This document shows, one piece after another, positions 60,848-64,000 of a stretch of DNA of 64,000 nucleotides. The notes below the pieces were generated by a model. The model made no database searches, had not been told where the DNA came from, and was given only the letters and a program-made list of their open reading frames with translations. A program made the position numbers and the translations under genes. The stretch is from assembly GCF_027604915.1 (NCBI RefSeq), contig NZ_JAJAQC010000005.1, positions 1 to 64,000 of the forward strand, in the 5' to 3' direction. Every line of letters begins with the position of its first letter. The stretch's first letter is position 1. Origin of the DNA: Streptomonospora mangrovi. Lineage in GTDB: Bacteria > Actinomycetota > Actinomycetes > Streptosporangiales > Streptosporangiaceae.

Positions 60848-61369
60848 ATGGAATTCGACGTCACCATCGAGATCCCCAAGGGCGAGCGTAATAAATATGA
60901 GATGGATCACGAAACAGGGCGGATCCGTCTCGACCGGATGCTGTTCACGTCGACGAGCTACCCGGCGGACTACGGGTTCATCGAGGGCACGCTCGGCGAC
61001 GACGGCGACCCGCTCGACGCGCTCGTCCTGCTGAAGCACCCGACGTTCCCGGGGTGCCTCATCCGGTGCCGCGCCATCGGCATGTTCCGCATGCGCGACG
61101 AGGCGGGGGGCGACGACAAGCTGCTGTGCGTGCCGGCGACCGACCCGCGCATGGAGCACCTGCGTGACATTCACCACGTCAACGAGTTCGAGCGGCTGGA
61201 GATCGAGCACTTCTTCACCGTCTACAAGGACCTGGAGCCCGGCAAGTCCGTGGAGGGCGCCACCTGGGTGGGCCGCCACGACGCCGAGCAGGAGGTCATC
61301 GCCTCGGTGAAGCGCGCCGAGGAGGCCGGGGTCCACGGCGACACCTCGCACATCAAGGTGGACGAGTAG
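60848..61369 (+). CDS. ppa: Inorganic pyrophosphatase (family I)
   Basis: A 173-residue soluble enzyme: [40 protein letters not shown] and the family signature [11 protein letters not shown] with metal-binding aspartates. It hydrolyses pyrophosphate and so drives biosynthetic reactions forward. ATG at 60848 has GAGGAAGCC about 15 bases upstream. It is divergent from dacB, an arrangement shared by many actinomycetes. No clear terminator follows; about 190 bases separate it from the convergent gene. Confidence 0.96.
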   Translation: MEFDVTIEIPKGERNKYEMDHETGRIRLDRMLFTSTSYPADYGFIEGTLGDDGDPLDALVLLKHPTFPGCLIRCRAIGMFRMRDEAGGDDKLLCVPATDPRMEHLRDIHHVNEFERLEIEHFFTVYKDLEPGKSVEGATWVGRHDAEQEVIASVKRAEEAGVHGDTSHIKVDE

Positions 61370-61563
61370 CGGACCCCGACGACGCGGGCGACGGGGGCGA
61401 GCGGCACGACGGCCGAGCGCCTCCGGCACGCGGGAGGGGGCACGGCGCGAAGCCGCGCGCGCCGGCGCCGTCAGCCGGGTGGCCTCGGGCGTGTCGCAGC
61501 TCGACGCCGCCTCGGGCGGCCCGGTGGGCGCTCGGTTGGGTACCGCCTCGGGGCCGTCGCGGC

Positions 61564-62241
61564 TCAGTAGACGAGCGGCTGCGCGGGCGGCTGGTCGGTG
61601 CCGCGCCGGGACAGGTCGGCCCCGGTCAGGTGGACGAGGCCGATCAGGAGCAGGACCGCCAGGGTCACGGCCAGGGCGGGCGCGAGTTGGCGCAGCGCCC
61701 CGCGCGGGCCGGAGCAGGCGTGCCGGCGGGGGAACCCGTGGCGGTCGAGGTCGGCGGCGCGCGCCGCGACATGCCGGCGGTAGCCGTCGGTCCCGGGGCC
61801 GGTGACGGCGCTGAGGACGCGGACCCGCAGGGAGGCCGGGGGCACGGGGGGCACGGGAGCGGTGCGGGTCGGGGCGGATCCGCTGTGCACCGGCCGGCCG
61901 GGACGGCCGGGGTGTCCGAGGTTTTCGTTGCGGCCGGAGAGCGCCTTGCCGCCGGAGGCGGGGGCGTCGGCGGGGGCAGGGCCGTGGGCCGTGGGCACCC
62001 GGCGGCACTCGGCGCGGGCGATGGCCAGCAGCCACTCGCGCAGCAGGTCGGGGTCGGCGAGCCGGTCGGCGTGGGCGGCGGCGACCACCAGCGTGTCGCG
62101 CAGCGCCGCCTGGGCGGCCTCGGCGTCGCCGAGCAGCCGCAGGCACTCGGCGTGGACGTCGCGGCCGTAGGCGTCGAAGAGCCGTGCGCAGGCGCCGTCG
62201 GCGCGCGCACGGAGTGCGGCCACCAGCTCCCGATCGGTCAT
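61564..62241 (-). CDS. Membrane protein with sigma-70 region 2-like N-terminus
   Basis: About 225 residues. Residues 3-85 (LVAALRARADGACARLFDAY, AHADRLADPDLLREWLLAIA, RAECRR) match region 2 of ECF sigma factors. No region 4 follows: instead there is a Pro/Ala/Ser linker, a short HTH-poor stretch and a single membrane helix (LAPALAVTLAVLLLIGLVHL) near the C-terminus. It may be a membrane-tethered or degenerate sigma factor, or a sigma/anti-sigma-like hybrid. The ATG at 62241 is chosen as the first codon of the conserved block; the longer frame overlaps the next gene. Function unknown. Confidence 0.65.
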   Translation of the reverse strand: MTDRELVAALRARADGACARLFDAYGRDVHAECLRLLGDAEAAQAALRDTLVVAAAHADRLADPDLLREWLLAIARAECRRVPTAHGPAPADAPASGGKALSGRNENLGHPGRPGRPVHSGSAPTRTAPVPPVPPASLRVRVLSAVTGPGTDGYRRHVAARAADLDRHGFPRRHACSGPRGALRQLAPALAVTLAVLLLIGLVHLTGADLSRRGTDQPPAQPLVY

Positions 62242-62443
62242 GTCCCCATGGTCGCGCGCCCGCCCCGCCGATGGCGGTGTTCCGCCGAAACACGTGTCCG
62301 CGCGGCGGTCGGGGGAGCCGTCCGGCGGCCGGGCCGGGGTCGGGCGCCCGATAGCGGGATGGTCGGACGTCCTTCGCCCGGGGGCGGTGCGGGAACGCGG
62401 GCCGGGCGGCGGGGCCGGCCCGGCGCCAGGGCCGGGTGCGGGG

Positions 62444-63037
62444 TCAGGAGCGGTGGCGCTCCACGAGTCTTCGGACGTCGGCGTCGTCCAGGGCCTCGGG
62501 TCTGCCCAGGATGTGCCGCACGGCGTCGCGCGGGCGCGCCACCAGCACGCGGCCCAGCCGCACCACCGGCTCCGGCAGGCGGCCGGTGACCAGGACCACC
62601 GGGACCACCTCGGTGCCCAGGACGCGCTCCTGGCGGGCGGCGTGGGCGGCGGCGCGTTCGGCGACCCGCTCGGCGGGGACTCCCCCGATGCGGCGGCTCG
62701 GCGACACGGGGTCGAGCCGCGCGAAGACGAGGTAGACGCCGCCGGGGCCGACCGCCAGGTAGCGGTGGGGGCCGTCGCGCAGCAGGCGGTAGCCGGCGCC
62801 GCGCAGCGACCGCAGGGAGCGGGCGCCGTCGGCGCGGGGGACGGTGTCCAGCAGCACATAGGTCAGCAGGGTCAAGCCCGCCACGAGCACGCCGGCCCGC
62901 CAGTCGAGGAAGCCCGCCGCCATCACCCCCAAGGCGGCCGCGACGGCGCCCCGGACGGCGAACCGCACCACCCGGGCGCCGGGCGCGGCGGAGGATGCCC
63001 CGGTTGACCCGGGCCGGCTGTGGCCCCCGCCCCCCAA
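62444..63037 (-). CDS. Membrane protein with degenerate NERD-like domain
   Basis: About 197 residues. Two close helices (VRGAVAAALGVMAAGFL and AGVLVAGLTLLTYVLLDTV) are followed by a domain resembling nuclease-related NERD (HRYLAVGPGGVYLVFARLDP, EVVPVVLVTGR). The Asp and ExK residues of active NERD nucleases are not seen, so it is probably non-catalytic. The start is TTG at 63037 because GGAGGTGATCG, an almost full match to the 16S anti-SD, precedes it. It is 200 bases upstream of the sigma-like gene on the same strand. Function unknown. Confidence 0.6.
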   Translation of the reverse strand: MGGGGHSRPGSTGASSAAPGARVVRFAVRGAVAAALGVMAAGFLDWRAGVLVAGLTLLTYVLLDTVPRADGARSLRSLRGAGYRLLRDGPHRYLAVGPGGVYLVFARLDPVSPSRRIGGVPAERVAERAAAHAARQERVLGTEVVPVVLVTGRLPEPVVRLGRVLVARPRDAVRHILGRPEALDDADVRRLVERHRS

Positions 63038-63314
63038 CGATCACCTCCGGCGCGATCCTCATCGGCAGACGCCCGCTCAGACCTGTGTTCAGCGCGCGGT
63101 TTTGGTCCCTGGCGGTTTCTTATGCCATCACCGAAACCCTCGGTATCGCAACGCGTTTGCCGAAATTTGGTCCGGACAGATCCCTGTATTCCGGGCACCG
63201 ACCGAGGCCCTCGACCTCCACTCCCACCCGGTGCCACGACGATCGGGTGGCAGCGCCGGACCGGTGCCTGCAACGGGCGGGTGGGTGAGGGCGGTCTCGG
63301 GCGGAGGGGTTGGC

Positions 63315-63343
63315 TTGACATGGGGCGGCGGGGCTGATCTGCT
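63315..63343 (+). promoter_or_regulatory. Candidate promoter of the Cys-rich leader ORF
   Basis: A perfect TTGACA (63315-63320) is followed after 17 bases by TCTGCT (63338-63343), a weak -10, which ends 7 nt before the ATG of the leader ORF. The spacing fits a leaderless transcript. Confidence 0.45.
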
Positions 63344-63350
63344 GTGACGC

Positions 63351-63467
63351 ATGCATCCGCGCACCCTTTCGGTTCGATCCACCATGGCTCGCAGCGCCGT
63401 CGGCGCTCGCCGTGTGGTCGGTGCGCCGTGCCTGTGTTGCTGTCCGCGCTGCCGCGACTGCCGCTGA
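63351..63467 (+). CDS. Cysteine-rich 38-residue leader peptide (uORF)
   Basis: ATG at 63351 to TGA at 63465-63467 encodes 38 residues ending APCLCCCPRCRDCR: six cysteines among the last 12. The rest is Arg/Ser/Val-rich without a domain. Short Cys-rich upstream ORFs that sense cysteine supply by ribosome stalling are known in mycobacteria. Here the ORF is followed by alternative hairpins and a T6 run (next entry). It lies 254 bases before the partial gene at 63721. It is probably a regulatory peptide rather than a functional protein; expression is inferred. Confidence 0.6.
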   Translation: MHPRTLSVRSTMARSAVGARRVVGAPCLCCCPRCRDCR

Positions 63468-63536
63468 TCCCAGCGGTGCGCTAGGCGCCGCGCCCTCGGG
63501 GCGTGGGCGCGTGCACCGCGTCCCGCTTCCTTTTTT
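63461..63536 (+). promoter_or_regulatory. Candidate transcription attenuator after the Cys-rich uORF
   Basis: Three stems can be drawn. CCGCTG/CAGCGG (63461-63466 with 63471-63476) overlaps the uORF stop. A stem of about 11 bp with one bulge uses 63485-63495 and 63499-63510. A third, GGGCGCG (63505-63511) with CGCG-T-CCC (63517-63524), is followed at 63531-63536 by TTTTTT. The second and third share 63505-63510 and exclude each other, as antiterminator and terminator would. Confidence 0.5.
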
Positions 63537-63720
63537 CCGGGTCCCCGGCTTCCGCGCCGCCGCGTCGTCTGCCTCCGGCCGCCCCGCTTTGTGCGCTCTG
63601 CTTCACGGTGGCCGGTGCCGACGCGCTGATGCGCGGACCCGAGCCGGTCGGCCCTTCTCCGACTCCGCGCCGCCGGTTCCCGCGTGTCCGGCGCCGCCCA
63701 GCCTGAAGGACCTCGACTCA

Positions 63721-64000
63721 TGTCCTACGACGCCGCCACCGCGACCGCCGCCGCGAGCACCACGGCCACCTCCACCGCGACCGCCACCGCGACCGCCGCC
63801 GCGACGAGCACGCTCGGCCGCTCCTCACGCGCCCTCGACCGCACCGCTCTCACGGTCGTGGTGCCGATGGTGCCCAGCCTGCCCGTCACCGACCCCGCGC
63901 CGACCCCGGCGCCCGCGTCCCCGGCCGCGCGGCCCGCCCCCGCCGCGCCGTCGCCCGATGGCATCGGCGACATCGTCTCGGCCGGGGAGGCGTCGCCCTA
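63721..64000 (+). CDS. Partial gene, N-terminus only (runs off the window)
   Basis: ATG at 63721 follows GAAGGACCTCGACTC and opens a frame that stays open to the last base. The first about 30 residues are almost all Ala and Thr (MSYDAATATAAASTTATSTA), then SSRALDRTALTVVVPMVPSL and a Pro/Ala stretch. No family can be recognised from this part. An antisense frame (63725-63973) is equally open, so coding sense rests on the start context and on the upstream leader ORF. If the Cys-rich leader controls it, it should belong to sulfur or cysteine metabolism. Confidence 0.45.

Noticed and set aside
63503-63706. Small plus-strand ORF between the Cys-rich leader and the last gene
   Set aside because: It reads through the hairpin and T-run, has no ribosome site and no domain; better explained as leader sequence.

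Overview
The window is very GC-rich chromosomal DNA from a filamentous, sporulating actinomycete. Evidence: a BldC-type regulator, two chaplin genes, Lsr2, ClpC, RadA, a system II cytochrome c maturation operon, WYL, DUF3180, DUF4229 and DUF2342 proteins, many GTG/TTG starts and many probably leaderless mRNAs. Gene content and order resemble Streptosporangiales; a Nocardiopsaceae-type genus is my best guess, by inference only. I see no insertion sequence, prophage, CRISPR array, tRNA or rRNA gene. This is mostly conserved core chromosome.

Region by region. 1-3.4 kb: an SDR oxidoreductase and a divergent ArsR regulator sharing one operator, a DUF4229 membrane protein, bldC and a small membrane protein. 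3.4-7.6 kb: tightly coupled resA-ccdA-resB-ccsB, followed by a second small BldC-like regulator. 8.2-12.6 kb: a phosphatase-like protein, an AcuC-type deacetylase, proC and proline dehydrogenase. 12.7-15 kb: a TetR regulator, then about 1.4 kb of non-coding DNA with an intergenic minisatellite in opposite orientations around a low-GC segment. 15-23.9 kb: a serine hydrolase, a TIM-barrel isomerase, a methyltransferase, an SGNH esterase, radA, mutY and two secreted or membrane proteins. 24-27.9 kb: clpC with a ClgR-like box, lsr2 and a small membrane protein. 28.5-32.9 kb: an endonuclease Q-like PHP domain fused to a UvrD-type helicase, then argA with a LuxR-type regulator.

33.5-40.4 kb is a cofactor block on the minus strand: a DUF2520 protein, panC, a single ORF fusing L-aspartate oxidase to quinolinate phosphoribosyltransferase (NadB-NadC), coaX and lysS. 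40.7-41.7 kb holds two paralogous chaplins with a conserved 5' UTR hairpin. 42-49 kb holds a WYL regulator with a divergent VOC protein, and a pair of bacterial PH-domain membrane proteins. One of these carries a disordered N-terminal region of about 1000 residues with three copies of a short motif. 49.8-60.8 kb is a long minus-strand series: dacB, a zinc metalloprotease, tilS, hpt, ftsH, folE, folP, an NTF2-like gene, folB, folK and DUF3180. It joins cell-wall, tRNA, purine-salvage, proteolysis and folate functions; folP to folK are chained by 4-nt GTGA overlaps. 60.8-64 kb: ppa, a sigma-region-2-like membrane protein and a degenerate NERD-like membrane protein. Last comes a cysteine-rich leader ORF followed by mutually exclusive hairpins and a T6 run, in front of a gene that runs off the window.

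The observations most worth following are the Cys-rich leader/attenuator at the right edge, the EndoQ-like/UvrD fusion, the NadB-NadC fusion, the motif-bearing giant PH protein, the shared chaplin leader hairpin and the dispersed 59/72-bp minisatellite.
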